In this document: positions 48,678-57,259 of the stretch, in pieces
How the letters are laid out: every line of letters begins with the position of its first letter
Numbering within the stretch: position 1 is the first letter of the stretch
From: Prorocentrum cordatum
Taxonomy: Eukaryota > Sar > Dinophyceae > Prorocentrales > Prorocentraceae
Assembly (NCBI GenBank): GCA_963575745.1
Contig: CAUYUJ010016282.1
Location: 1,002,372 to 1,066,371 of the forward strand
DNA length: 64,000 bases
Direction of reading: 5' to 3'
Position numbers and translations under genes: made by a program
The notes under the pieces: model-generated
What the model saw: the letters and a program-made list of their open reading frames with translations, nothing else
Told to the model about the DNA's origin: nothing
Database searches by the model: none

Positions 48678-49025
48678 TTTTCTGCAGGAAGAACGTAAAC
48701 CCAGCGCGACTAATTACAGTGGAGACCCATGCCAAGAAGCACCTTGCTTGCCTCCAGGGTGCTCTGGGTTTCCTGGGCGTCGATGGTTTTGCTGTGGAAA
48801 GCCTAGCGCGGTCTCAGGGTTGGGTTTCTTGTGGAAGTCTTCGTGTGGTCGAGCTCCTACTGTAATGTTTTTTTGGTTTTGCGATTTGGGTCATTTGGGG
48901 CCTCTGGGAGGCCTCTCGTCACTGTTGGCTGGATGCCCGTCGAGATTCTGGCCAGAACGCACCCCACAGGTCCAGGGACCGACTCTTCGACCTTCTGGAA
49001 GAAGCGTTATTCCCAGCACGACCAC
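48600..49025 (+). repeat. Tandem duplication of about 308 bp
   Basis: GGCTTCTCGTCACCATGGCT ... GATTCTGGCCAG-type sequence at 48,600-48,713 is repeated at 48,908-49,022 (GGCCTCTCGTCACTGTTGGC, GAGATTCTGGCCAGAACGCA, CCACAGGTCCAGGGACCGAC, CCCAGCACGAC). Between them lies the repeat shared with 21,520-21,690. Confidence 0.8.
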
Positions 49026-49039
49026 AAGATTAGGGGCAC

Positions 49040-49250
49040 GCTGCCTGCGTACGGTAGGCTCGCGTCGTGTCGACCAGCGGCGACCCCAGCGCGGGCGTTC
49101 AAGGTTGAACGCCGCCGGCGACCCAGAATCGATCGATGTTGAACGATCGGACGTTGCGGCAGCGGCCGATCGTTCAAGGTTGAACGATCCCTGCGGTGTC
49201 AAAAACCAACGCTGGGGTCGGCACGACACGAACCTGCGTACGCAGCCGAG
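49040..49250. mobile_element. Hairpin element with GTTCAAGGTTGAAC cores
   Basis: CTGCGTACGG, CGTCGTGTCGACCAGCGGCG and ACCCCAGCG on the left pair with CGCTGGGGTCGGCACGACAC and CTGCGTACGCAG on the right. Inside, GCGTTCAAGGTTGAACGC and GATCGTTCAAGGTTGAACGA (then TC) are short perfect palindromes. About 200 bp, non-coding. Confidence 0.7.
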
Positions 49251-49403
49251 CCCGGAAGGCATGGCTCGGCACTGCTGCTCGGCATCGGTGCCTGGCACTG
49301 CCGGGCCCCGCGGGCCCGAGGAGCCCGGGGCCGCCCGGGGGCCCGCCGCAGGCCGCTCCCCTCGGGCGCCTGCGCGGCCACGGGCTGCTGTCGCCAAGCA
49401 CCT

Positions 49404-49760
49404 GGCATCGCTCGGACGTGTGCATGTTTTCGGGGGGGGGGGACAGAACCCCCAACAGTGACACGTCCATTCGTGAATTGTCCGTTTTCGGTTCTCGAGA
49501 GGGCGCCGTGGCCGTCAGTTTCCAGGCCTGCGCCCGCCAGGTTTGGGCCTCAGGTCGGTTTCACTAAACCACGTTTTGCTGAAGGGGGGTCTGTCCATCC
49601 CCGATTTGTTTCTCGGCGAGGACCATCGAGGAGCATCCTTGATCCTTTGCCCCCCCCAAAAAAACACACTCACGAGGCCGAAACAAAAATACAGGGAATG
49701 GACGTCCGAACGAAGCCGAGACAACAACACAGGGAATGGACGTTCGAGCGCTGGCGAGAA
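49404..49760 (+). mobile_element. CGCTCGGACGT element, rearranged copies
   Basis: GGCATCGCTCGGACGTGTGC at 49,406, then GTTTCTCGGCGAGGACCATC and GAGGAGCATCCTTGATC at 49,608, ACACACTCACGAGGCCGAAA and two tandem AACA.AGGGAATGGACGTYCG ends at 49,686-49,750. It looks like two elements or an internal insertion (49,440-49,600, ending in AAGGGGGGTCTGTCCATCCC). Confidence 0.65.
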
Positions 49761-49979
49761 CAACATCGGCGGCGAGCGATGGGGGGGAAGCGAGAAGGGT
49801 CCGGGCTGGACAGAGCCCCCGCCCCGACACGTCGGCCAGTGGGTTGCCCGTGGTCGGCGCTCGGCAGGGCGCCGCGGCCGTCACCATTCCAGGCGTGCGC
49901 CCCGTCCATGTGTGGGCCCAGGGCCGTGGCCGCCAAGCCGCGCTGTGCTCAAGGGGGGTCTGTCCATCCCCGAAAGAGG

Positions 49980-50740
49980 CGGCTACTTGGCGAGTAGTGG
50001 GCAGCTACTTGGCGAGTAGTGGGACGCGCTCGTCGACTTTGGGCAGGGCCGATTGGGGAAAAAGCGCAGGGGGCCTGAACTTAGTGGACACCGGAAACGG
50101 CAGGGCCGTTTTTTCACCGTTTCCGAAAAAGTGTCCCTTGAAGATGGAAGCGGCAACAAAAACGGCGACTGGAAACGGCAACAGAAACGGCTCCGGGATT
50201 GGAACCGGAGCGGGAGCCCGTAGAACAACGGAGACGGAACCGGTAAAAAAACGGCGTCGGAACCGGCAAAAAAACGGCAAACCGAAACCCGTAAAAAACG
50301 GCCCTGTTGTTTCCAGGGCCCACTAAGGTTTGTCCATCCCCGAAAGGGGCGGGACTTCTCAGAAGGCGCGGAGGTCCCTGGCCCTCTGAGAAGGCTTCGA
50401 GGCTTTCCCGAAGGCACAGGGGGCCTCTCAGGGGGCGCGAGGGCTTCCGAGAAGTCCGCCGCGCCCGAGAGGACCTTCTCCTTCTCTCTTTTCCCCCGCC
50501 CGCTCGCCGCCAATCCTTGCGCTGACAAGTCAGAACCCTTTGTCGCCGAGCGCGTTCCACTGCTCGCAAAGTGTCTGCGCGCAGACGTCCGAAAAAAACA
50601 CCCGTCTGTTTTGAGGAAGTGTACCGTGGATCCCCGGCGGGGGATCCAGGCCATCTGCGAGCAGTTACTTTGCGAGTAGTGGGACGCGCTCGTCGACTTT
50701 GGGCAGGGCCGATTGGGGAAAAAGAGCAGGGGCCTCCTCC
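49980..50740 (+). repeat. 75-bp direct repeats around a family 3 element
   Basis: GCGAGTAGTGGGACGCGCTC then GTCGACTTTGGGCAGGGCCG and ATTGGGGAAAAAG at 50,013-50,070 is repeated at 50,671-50,727. A shorter GGCTACTTGGCGAGTAGTGG lies at 49,980 and again at 50,001. TTTGTCCATCCCCGAAAGGG / CTGTCCATCCCCGAAAGAGG at 50,328 and 49,962 adds a second direct pair, so a segment of about 670 bp seems duplicated. Confidence 0.75.
50081..50327 (+). mobile_element. Family 3 element (copy 3)
   Basis: TTAGTGGACACCGGAAACGG ... GTTTCCAGGGCCCACTAA. Interior GAAACGGC/GGAACCGG motifs as at 34,690 (same orientation) and 14,108 (reverse). Confidence 0.88.
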
Positions 50741-51035
50741 TCCTCCTCCTCCTCCTCCATCTCCTCCTCCTCCTCCTCCTCCTCCTCCTCCTCCTCCTCC
50801 CCCTCCTCCTCGGTCGAGTAGCTGGGGCCCGTCGTACTTTCCAACTGGGCTACCTCCTTCCACCAAGGAGCAGCAGGAGGAGGAGGAGGAGGAGGAGGAA
50901 GGGAAAAGTAAGAAGGAGGAGGAGAGGAGGAGGAGGAGGAGGAGGAGGAGGAGGAGGAGGAGGAGGGGAGGAGGAGGAGGAGGAGGAGGAGGGGAGGGGG
51001 GAGGGGGGGAGGGGAGGGGGAGGGGACGCGACCCT
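50733..51035. repeat. (TCC)n then (GGA)n: large inverted triplet hairpin
   Basis: (TCC)n at 50,735-50,812 is followed after a 60-bp loop (GGTCGAGTAGCTGGGGCCCG...) by (GGA)n at 50,873-51,035. The arms are complementary over at least 75 bp. This is the only place in the window where both orientations face each other. Confidence 0.9.
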
Positions 51036-51264
51036 CCTCCGCGGCCCTCGGATCGGCACGCCTCGCCGCCGCGCTGGTGCCCCCCGCCCCCCCCGCGCGC
51101 CAGCTCTCCCCCCCTCCCTCGGTGCGGGCCAGCGCGCCAGCAGAGGGGCGCGCTCGGGGTCGCGGGCCCCGCGGCGCCTCGCCGCAGGGGCGCAGACCGC
51201 ACTCGCGAGCGGCGAGCCTGTCCTGCGGGGCCCAGAACTGTACACCACCACGGCCTCTCTCGGC
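51036..51264. other. GC-rich spacer, no gene recognised
   Basis: Ala/Arg/Pro frames in all phases and no domain. Confidence 0.5.
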
Positions 51265-51357
51265 CCGGGGGCTACAGGAGCGAAGGGTTCTGGGGGCTAC
51301 AGGAGCGAAGGGCTTGGGTGGGGGGTGGGGGAGCTACAGGGGAGAAGGGTTTTGGGG

Positions 51358-51396
<39 letters not shown>

Positions 51397-51545
51397 CGAA
51401 GGGTTCTGGGGGCTACAGGAGCGAAGGGTTCGTGGGCTACACGAGCGAAGGGTCTTCGGGCTACATGAGCGAAGGGTTCTGGGGGCTACAGGAGCGAAGG
51501 GTTGGGGGGGGGTTCAGGGGCGAAGGGCTTGGGGGAGTTCCCAGG
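51265..51545 (+). repeat. GGGGGCTACAGGAGCGAAGG tandem with (TA)n insert
   Basis: Eight or so units of 24-30 bp (GGGGCTACAGGAGCGAAGGG then TTCTG) from 51,267 to 51,530, interrupted at 51,359-51,393 by (TA)n. One unit reads GGGCTACACGAGCGAAGGGT. Confidence 0.92.
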
Positions 51546-52560
51546 CAGGAGGACAGGACGAGGAGGGCAGAGGAGGGAGGGGGGATGGAAGGTCCTGGTG
51601 GGCTACATTGTCGGGGCCGGCGCGTCCAAGCCCGTGCCCTGGAGGTCTGGCGCGCCGAGGCACGACCCCCTGTGCGTACTCGAGTCCCGCGCGGGGCGTC
51701 CGCCCGGAAGGGATCGTGGCCGGTCGGTCAGTGTTTGGGCTGCGAGGCCAGGGACCGCGACCTCCGACGGATGGAGAGGTTTTGGCTCGCAGGCGCTGCC
51801 GAGAGCTGGGCAGGTGCGCTGCCGGGTCCGAGTGCGGGCGAGCGGAGCGGCCGCCCGTGGCCTCCCGTGGCCTCCCGCGGCCTGCAGCTGCTTCCCGTGG
51901 CCTCTCATTGCCGTCCTCGTCTCTTATCCCGTGTGTCCCTATCAGTGCCCTCCCTATCTCAGATGTATGCGCGCGTGTCCCCATCCGAATTCCTGTTCTC
52001 CATGGCCTTACGTTCCTCTGCCTGTGCCTATTCCGATTCCCCTATCGTGCCCTCCCCTGTCGTGGCCCCCCATCGCGAGCCCCATCGAGGCCCCCATCGT
52101 AACTGTGTGAAGCTGTGAAGGGTCCTCTGCGCAGGGGTGCCATTGTTCAATCCGCGGGCCCGAGGTCGCGATCCTTCCCAGGGTGAAGTTCCCCGCCCCG
52201 GACAAACGATGTCATGGCCGTGGGGCCCGAAAGCCGCCCCCTGGGGCCGACATTGAAAAAGATGTGAGGCGCTGAAGCAACCAGCCCGCCCGAAGTGCAG
52301 GTTCCTTCCTACGACGGACTCCACGGTCCATCCGCGGGGACCTGCGGCAGGTTCGTGTCGTGTCGACGCGGCGCGCCGCGAACCCGAGCTCGTCGTGGGA
52401 CCTCTGGAGGCCCATGCGACCTTCCCGTGGTGTGCCCCCATAGGCCCAGTGACGGCCCGCAAGCACGGCTCCCCCCCACGTGTTGCACGGGCATTGCCCC
52501 CATGTGCTGGCCCATCTGCACCAACATGCTGTCCCCATGGATTTGTGGAAGTCGATTGAT
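51546..52560. other. No gene recognised
   Basis: Overlapping open frames on both strands (51,077-52,102 plus, 52,028-52,984 minus) with no domain. GTGGCCTCCCGTGGCCTCCC-type short repeats at 51,860-51,905. GACCTGCGGCAGGTTCGTGT then CGTGTCGACGCGGCG at 52,341 resembles the hairpin arm at 49,060. Confidence 0.4.
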
Positions 52561-52705
52561 GGAGAGGAAGCGCGCTGCCAAATGATTTCCAGGTGTCTAA
52601 CACATGTTTCACCCATGTGTTAAACATGTGAAAACATGTTTGAACCATTTTTAGAGCATGTTTTACAAATGTCAAACACATGTTTAACTCAATGATGGGA
52701 TTGTT
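52561..52705. repeat. AAACATGTTT palindromic cluster
   Basis: Six ACATGTTT / AAACATGT motifs in both orientations within 130 bp, for example AACACATGTTTCACCCATGT and TTAAACATGTGAAAACATGT. Confidence 0.85.
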
Positions 52706-52846
52706 AGAGTGGCCATTGTCATGGCATTCACAACCATGGACCATTGATTGGCTCCAGAGACCGACTGCTCTCTGCATCCCGCCGGGCGCGCGCAGGGAGA
52801 AGACAACACTCGCACATCTCCACCAGCCGATGCCCCAGGACCCAGG

Positions 52847-52967
52847 AGGCAGTGGATATGGATAGTTTCGGTCACCTGGGGCCCAAAAGTTTCCACCAGT
52901 TGATATGGGTAATTTCGGGAACCCTCGGGGCCCAAAAATATCCGCATCCACTGCCTCCAGAGGTCCT
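52847..52967. mobile_element. Small inverted-repeat element with GGAGGCAGTGGAT ends
   Basis: GGAGGCAGTGGATATGGATA on the left and TATCCGCATCCACTGCCTCC on the right (16 of the 20 outer positions pair), with GGGGCCCAAAAGTTTCC / GGGGCCCAAAAATATCC inside as a direct repeat. 121 bp. Confidence 0.8.
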
Positions 52968-53244
52968 GGGACGCCAGTTCCCAAGGCGGCGTGGGTGTTC
53001 TCATTCCGGCCTCGAGCCTCCCGCTTCCTGGCTGCTTCTGGGTGGCAAGACCTCCAAGAGGCCGCAGGCCTCCTCGTTATCAGGCTATTGTGTAGACTCC
53101 TCGGGACTTGCCCGGATCATAGGGCCCGAGGAGGGCTTCCAGATGCCACGCCAAAGGGCGCATCCTGGGGGCTTCTGGGGCCATCGGGCATTCTCCAGAG
53201 ATTGTCCCAGGGGATTCAGGGGCGCCTCCAGGATGTGGAGAGAA

Positions 53245-53455
53245 GGAGGAGGATGGAGGAGGGGGGCAGAAGGAGGAGGAGGAGGAGGAGGAGGAGGATT
53301 GAGGAGGAGGAGGAGGCAGGAGGAGGAGGAGGAGGAGGAGGAGGAGGAGGAGGAGGGAGGGCGGGAGGGAGGGAGGGAGGGCGGGAGGGAGGAGGATGAG
53401 AAGGAGGAGGAGGAGGAGGAGAAGGAGGAGAGGAGAGGAGAGGAGGGAGGGAGAG
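53245..53455 (+). repeat. (GGA)n with GGGAGGGA stretches
   Basis: GGA triplets with (GGGA)n at 53,350-53,392 and AGGAGAGGAGAGG near 53,440. Confidence 0.95.
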
Positions 53456-53471
53456 AGGGATGATGATGATA

Positions 53472-53549
<78 letters not shown>

Positions 53550-53550
53550 T

Positions 53551-53614
<64 letters not shown>

Positions 53615-53640
53615 TGATGATGATGATGATGATGATGATG

Positions 53641-53688
<48 letters not shown>

Positions 53689-53692
53689 GATG
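53456..53692 (+). repeat. (GAT)n array, 237 bp
   Basis: Close to 75 GAT triplets with single breaks (AAT at 53,470, GTT at 53,549, GAA at 53,613, one missing A at 53,641). Asp, Met and His homopolymer frames (53,396-53,693 and the minus strand) are artefacts. It is the longest near-perfect triplet run of its kind here. Confidence 0.98.
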
Positions 53693-53890
53693 AGGAGGAG
53701 TGAGGAGGAGGAGGAGGAGGAGGAGGTGGAGGAGGAGGCGAAGGAGGAGGAGGAGGAGGAGGGAGCAGGTGAGGAGCAGGAGGAGGAGGAGGAGGAGGAG
53801 GAGGAGGAGGATGAGGAGGAGGAGGAGGAGGAGGTGGAGGAGGAGGAGGAGGAGGAGGAGGAGGAAGGGGCAGACCCGGAGGAGGTGTGC
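53693..53890 (+). repeat. (GGA)n array
   Basis: GGA triplets with GTG, GCG and GCAG breaks. Confidence 0.95.
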
Positions 53891-54270
53891 GGAGAACACG
53901 TAGAGCAATTGCGTGCCCGCTGGCCAGGGCACCCCAGCTTCCCATCCGATCCATCGTCTCTCGGCGCCGTTGCAGGAGGTACTGCGACGGGCTGCGCCAG
54001 AGACCAGTGGCGGCGAGGAGGACCCAGAGCTTGCAGCATGTTTCGGCAGCTCACGGGCGCACTGCCCGTGCCCTTGTGCCTCATCCTCCTAAAGTCGCGG
54101 CGGCTGGTTCTTCTTCACTCGATCCTGCCTCCCTCCCTCCCTTCATCCCACCTCCGTTACACTTTCTCGATGTTCCTCCCTCCCTCCCTCAATCGGGTGC
54201 CGCTCCTTCCCTCCCTCCTCCGTGCCACTTTCCCACAAGTCAGAAGGGAAGAGGTCGGCGCGGAGGTCGT
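53891..54270. other. Spacer between arrays, no gene recognised
   Basis: Mixed sequence with CCTCCCTCCCTCC runs at 54,125-54,190. Frames reading through it (53,690-54,424, 53,887-54,951) are mostly array product. Confidence 0.5.
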
Positions 54271-54600
54271 CGGAGGGAGGGAGAGAAGAGGAAGCAGGTG
54301 GAGGAGGAGGAGGAGAAGAAGGAGGAGGAGGAGGACAAGGAGGAGGAGGAGGATGAGGAGGAGGAGAGAGGGAGGAGGAGGAGGAGGCGGAGGAGTAGAG
54401 AGAGGAGGAGGAGAGGGAGGATGAGGAGGCGGATGAGACGGAGGACGAGGAGGAGGAGGAGGAGGAGGAGGAGGAGGAGGGAGGGAGGACGGGAGGGGAG
54501 AGGGAGGAGGGAAGAGGGAGGAGGGCGGAGGGAGGGGGGAAGAGGGAGGACGGAGGGCGGAGGCGGGAGGTGGGAGGAAAGAGGAGGGAGGCGGGATGAG
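54271..54600 (+). repeat. (GGA)n and (GGAGGGA)n arrays
   Basis: GGA triplets turning into GGGAGGA/GGGCGGAGG near 54,480-54,598. It ends exactly where the spliced leader begins. Confidence 0.95.
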
Positions 54601-54604
54601 GGAG

Positions 54605-54641
54605 TCCGTAGCCATTTTGGCTCAAGCCATTCTGGCTCAAG
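54605..54641 (+). other. Dinoflagellate spliced leader plus a truncated second copy
   Basis: 54,605-54,626 is T followed by CCGTAGCCATTTTGGCTCAA and G, identical to the conserved 22-nt spliced leader that dinoflagellates trans-splice onto mRNA 5' ends. It is followed at once by CCATTCTGGCTCAAG (54,627-54,641), the part of an older leader that remains after re-splicing at its internal TAG, with one substitution. CCATATCGGAACAAA next to it may be a third, decayed copy. Leaders encoded in the genome mark sequences that went through mRNA and were reverse-transcribed back. Here they form the 5' end of the retrotransposon. Confidence 0.93.
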
Positions 54642-54659
54642 CCATATCGGAACAAAGGG

Positions 54660-55509
54660 GGCGCCTGGACGCAGTCTGCTTACAAGGGGACCAACGTACG
54701 CCCCGTCGTTCCCATCGAACTGCCAGGTGCGCCCTGGCCCCACCAGCCCAATCGGTCACCCTCAGATGCCCCGCAATGGCCCCAGGTCGCCGCATGCCGT
54801 GGTTTGTTCTGTTTGTGGCAACAAGTGCGCCGTGGGCCAAGTCTTGCTACCATTGTGGTTCGCCCTTACCGTCAGGCTTCCAACCCCTCATCCCTCTCCC
54901 TCAAGGATGGGCCCCGCCTTCCCCAGGAAAAGGCCCAGCAGGTCCAGGTAACATGTACGGCAACTTCCACCATAAGTACATGGGCCACATGGGCGGAAGG
55001 GGGCGGGCCGCAAGGAGGTGGAGGCAAGGGAGGACGTGGGAAGAAAGGCGAGACCAAAGGCAAGAAAGGCGGACAAGGGCGAGGTGGAGGAGGTGGAGGT
55101 GCCAGAGGAGCAGGAGCAGCACCAGGTGGTACAGCAAGCGCGCCCCGAGCACAATGACCGTCCCATCGAATTTGTGGGGCAGCTCGAAGAAATATATGCA
55201 TCAGCACAAGCACAACGATGGGACAAAACACCTCCCAGCAAGCAGCTCCAACATCATGAGCAAGCGATTGCACGCAAGGGAAAGCAGCTCCAGCAGGTGC
55301 AAACTGATTTGGACGAGCTCGAAAATGTCGTGGAAGCCATGTCCACCCTCAAGTTGGAGCTGTTATCTAAAGCTGAAGGCCTGGAGAGTGAGCTTGAATC
55401 TATGCGTGCGGAAGCAGCTGAAACATTGGCAGACAGCATGTACTCGGCGAGTGACCTCAAACACAAGCTTGCGTTGTGGGAAGAGGTCGTCGAAGCTCAC
55501 CCCAAATAA
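54660..55509 (+). pseudogene. Retrotransposon ORF1-like region: zinc finger and coiled coil
   Basis: Near 54,795-54,870 two frames hold halves of a four-Cys finger: CSVCGNKCAVG in one and SCYHCGSPLP in the next, so a frameshift splits a CxxC...CxxC module. A Gly/Arg/Lys-rich stretch follows, then 55,018-55,509 in one frame reads an acidic/basic region and a coiled coil (EQAIARKGKQLQQVQTDLDE, LENVVEAMSTLKLELLSKAE, GLESELESMRAEAAETL) ending ALWEEVVEAHPK and TAA. A nucleic-acid-binding finger plus coiled coil upstream of an endonuclease-RT frame is the usual ORF1 plan of non-LTR elements. Broken, so not functional as such. Confidence 0.6.
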
Positions 55510-55576
55510 GGAATAACTTATCCAGGCATATGATGCTAAGTACACGGCCGCAGGAAAAGACCCCCCAGATGCGGAC

Positions 55577-55933
55577 ATGGCAGGTAACGACGAGGAAGAG
55601 AAGAAAGGATACTTGGACAAGGAGGGGCAGCACGCAGCACCGTGGTACGATACGGGGTTGGGTCAGTTGGATGAGGAGATGGGCTTCACTTGCCGACAGA
55701 AACGTTCCAGTTCGAATGTGGATCTCGAGGGGCTCCTGGACAAGCCCAAGGGTACCCAGACATTTGCGAAAGTATTTCCCCACAGAGTTGGCGATGACCC
55801 CCAAGAGGCAGCATCGCGCGTTGCTGCGAAGCTCAAGCATCTCAAGGGACAGAAGGGACAGCATGAATGTAAGGGAGCAGCAGGGTCGCCTTCGTCGGCA
55901 GCAGTGGGAGCGGCAACAGCACCGCATGGGTAG
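55577..55933 (+). pseudogene. Retrotransposon linker segment
   Basis: A separate frame reads MAGNDEEEKKGYLDKEGQHA then WYDTGLGQLDEEMGF, DKPKGTQTFAKVFPHRVGDD, PQEAASRVAAKLKHLKG. It is hydrophilic with no known domain. It is in a different phase from the coiled coil before it and the endonuclease after it. Confidence 0.45.
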
Positions 55934-55988
55934 CATGTCTGTACTTCAGCAGCGCTGCCGCGGAAAAGCTAGTGAACGCCCTAAAGAC

Positions 55989-56590
55989 CTCACCGTCAGC
56001 ACCATGCAAGTAAACCTCTGGTCCACAGGGGCAGACAATTTGCCGCGAGTCTCATCTGACCTGATCCTTGTCCAAGAACATAGGCAACGAACTGATAAAT
56101 ACCAGCTAGCAGTTGAAAAGCTGCAGCGAGCAGGTCACGAAGCATACGGCGCCCAGGGCCTCTTAGGCCCCAAAGGCGGAGTCTCCAGTGGAGTCTCCAC
56201 CCTTGCGCGTGGACACCTTGACACTTGGGCAGGTGCTTCCTCGGTCATTGTTCCAGGCCGTGTCAGTAGATGTTGCTTTCTACCACGGGCTTTATGGAGT
56301 GATAGTTGTGCGCTCGGTTTACCTCATCACGGGCAAAGGCTTGTGCGAGGCGAACTCTGACATCATGCGCAAGATAGGTGCAGACATGACGGGGCACGGC
56401 CGCCCCTGAATCTTAGGCGGTGGCTTTAACATCGACGTCGGCACGTTCACTGAACACATGGAGCTTTCTAAGTTGCAATTGGTGGTTAACTGTGCACCTA
56501 CTCCCACTTGCACTATCCAAGCAGAAGATGGGACAGCTGAGTCAAACACCTACATCGATTATTTCCTTGTCAGTAAGCTACTAACACATG
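55989..56590 (+). pseudogene. Retrotransposon AP-type endonuclease, inactivated
   Basis: This domain nicks target DNA to prime reverse transcription. Visible motifs in order: NLWSTGADNLP...SDLILVQEHRQ (the Glu in QEHR is the metal ligand position), GPKGGVSSGVSTLARGHL (frame 0), then in frame 1 from about 56,240 VDVAFYHGLYGVIVVRSVYL, ITGKGLCEANSDIMRKIGAD, ILGGGFNIDV and SNTYIDYFLVSK. Damage: a frameshift between the halves near 56,250-56,280, TGA at 56,407-56,409, and Gly (56,422-56,424) where the family has the catalytic Asp of GGDFN. The Y in the usual Y...G motif and the closing S.xDxxxVS position are present in part, with IDY kept and no terminal H seen. Confidence 0.75.
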
Positions 56591-57259
56591 GGCCCCAAGA
56601 CGTTGCGGTAAACTCCAATATTGGGCTGTCCCTGCGCAGATTGGTGGACCTCGCAATGACTGGAAATACGTCGGACATGTTGGTAGAAGTCCCTGTGACA
56701 TATCAAACCTACCCCATCAAGCAAGCCTCTGTGCCCCTCTTCCACCCGGCTTTTCCAGGTTACTCAGGGCTCAAATCCAGTCCGCATGAGTACCTGGAGG
56801 CCCACGCTGATTCAGATGGTAGAACGTGGAGCATAGCAGGTGACCCCGATGAGATCCGAACCGCAACGGCCCTCTTGGACTCAACTTACTTTGAATGGCT
56901 ATCGAGGGTGACCAAGGAGGCCAGCCTAAGAACTCAAACGCCCCCCTTCAGGCAAGCAGCCCGGGGCCAAGCTGGAGACAAAGCAAGCGCCAATCCAGCA
57001 ACTAGTGCGAACCAAGCACTTCGACAAAGTACGTCCAGAGCGTACATTGTTGTGGTTACGCAGGCGGTTCTGGGAGTTGCGCAGCTTGTACTACGCCGTG
57101 GGCAGGGGGCAGGTTCCTTAATTATTGTGCCCAGCTGATCCAGGCTTTGGCCCAACTACCACAGAGAGGGGCCCGTTCCGAACCCATTGGAGGGAGGGTG
57201 GTAAGATCTTTCACCCGTGGGCGTCAGAAGCTGCCAAAATACGGCAGCAGCCCTAGACC
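56591..57259 (+). pseudogene. Retrotransposon endonuclease-RT linker
   Basis: Frame 1 continues after the endonuclease as HGPQDVAVNSNIGLSLRRLV ... VTYQTYPIKQASVPLFHPAF then ... IAGDPDEIRTATALLDSTYF, EWLSRVTKEASLR and ends at a TGA near 57,136. It corresponds to the region between endonuclease and RT in these elements. No separate domain. Confidence 0.55.

Noticed and set aside
52028-52984. 318-residue minus-strand frame
   Set aside because: Crosses the AAACATGTTT cluster and a hairpin element; no domain or codon structure supports it.
53396-53693. Poly-Asp and poly-Met frames, and a poly-His frame on minus
   Set aside because: Direct translations of the (GAT)n array at 53,456-53,692.
54605-54641. 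A spliced-leader RNA gene
   Set aside because: The leader is followed by a second truncated leader and not by a GT donor plus an SL RNA intron, so it is a retroposed mRNA end.
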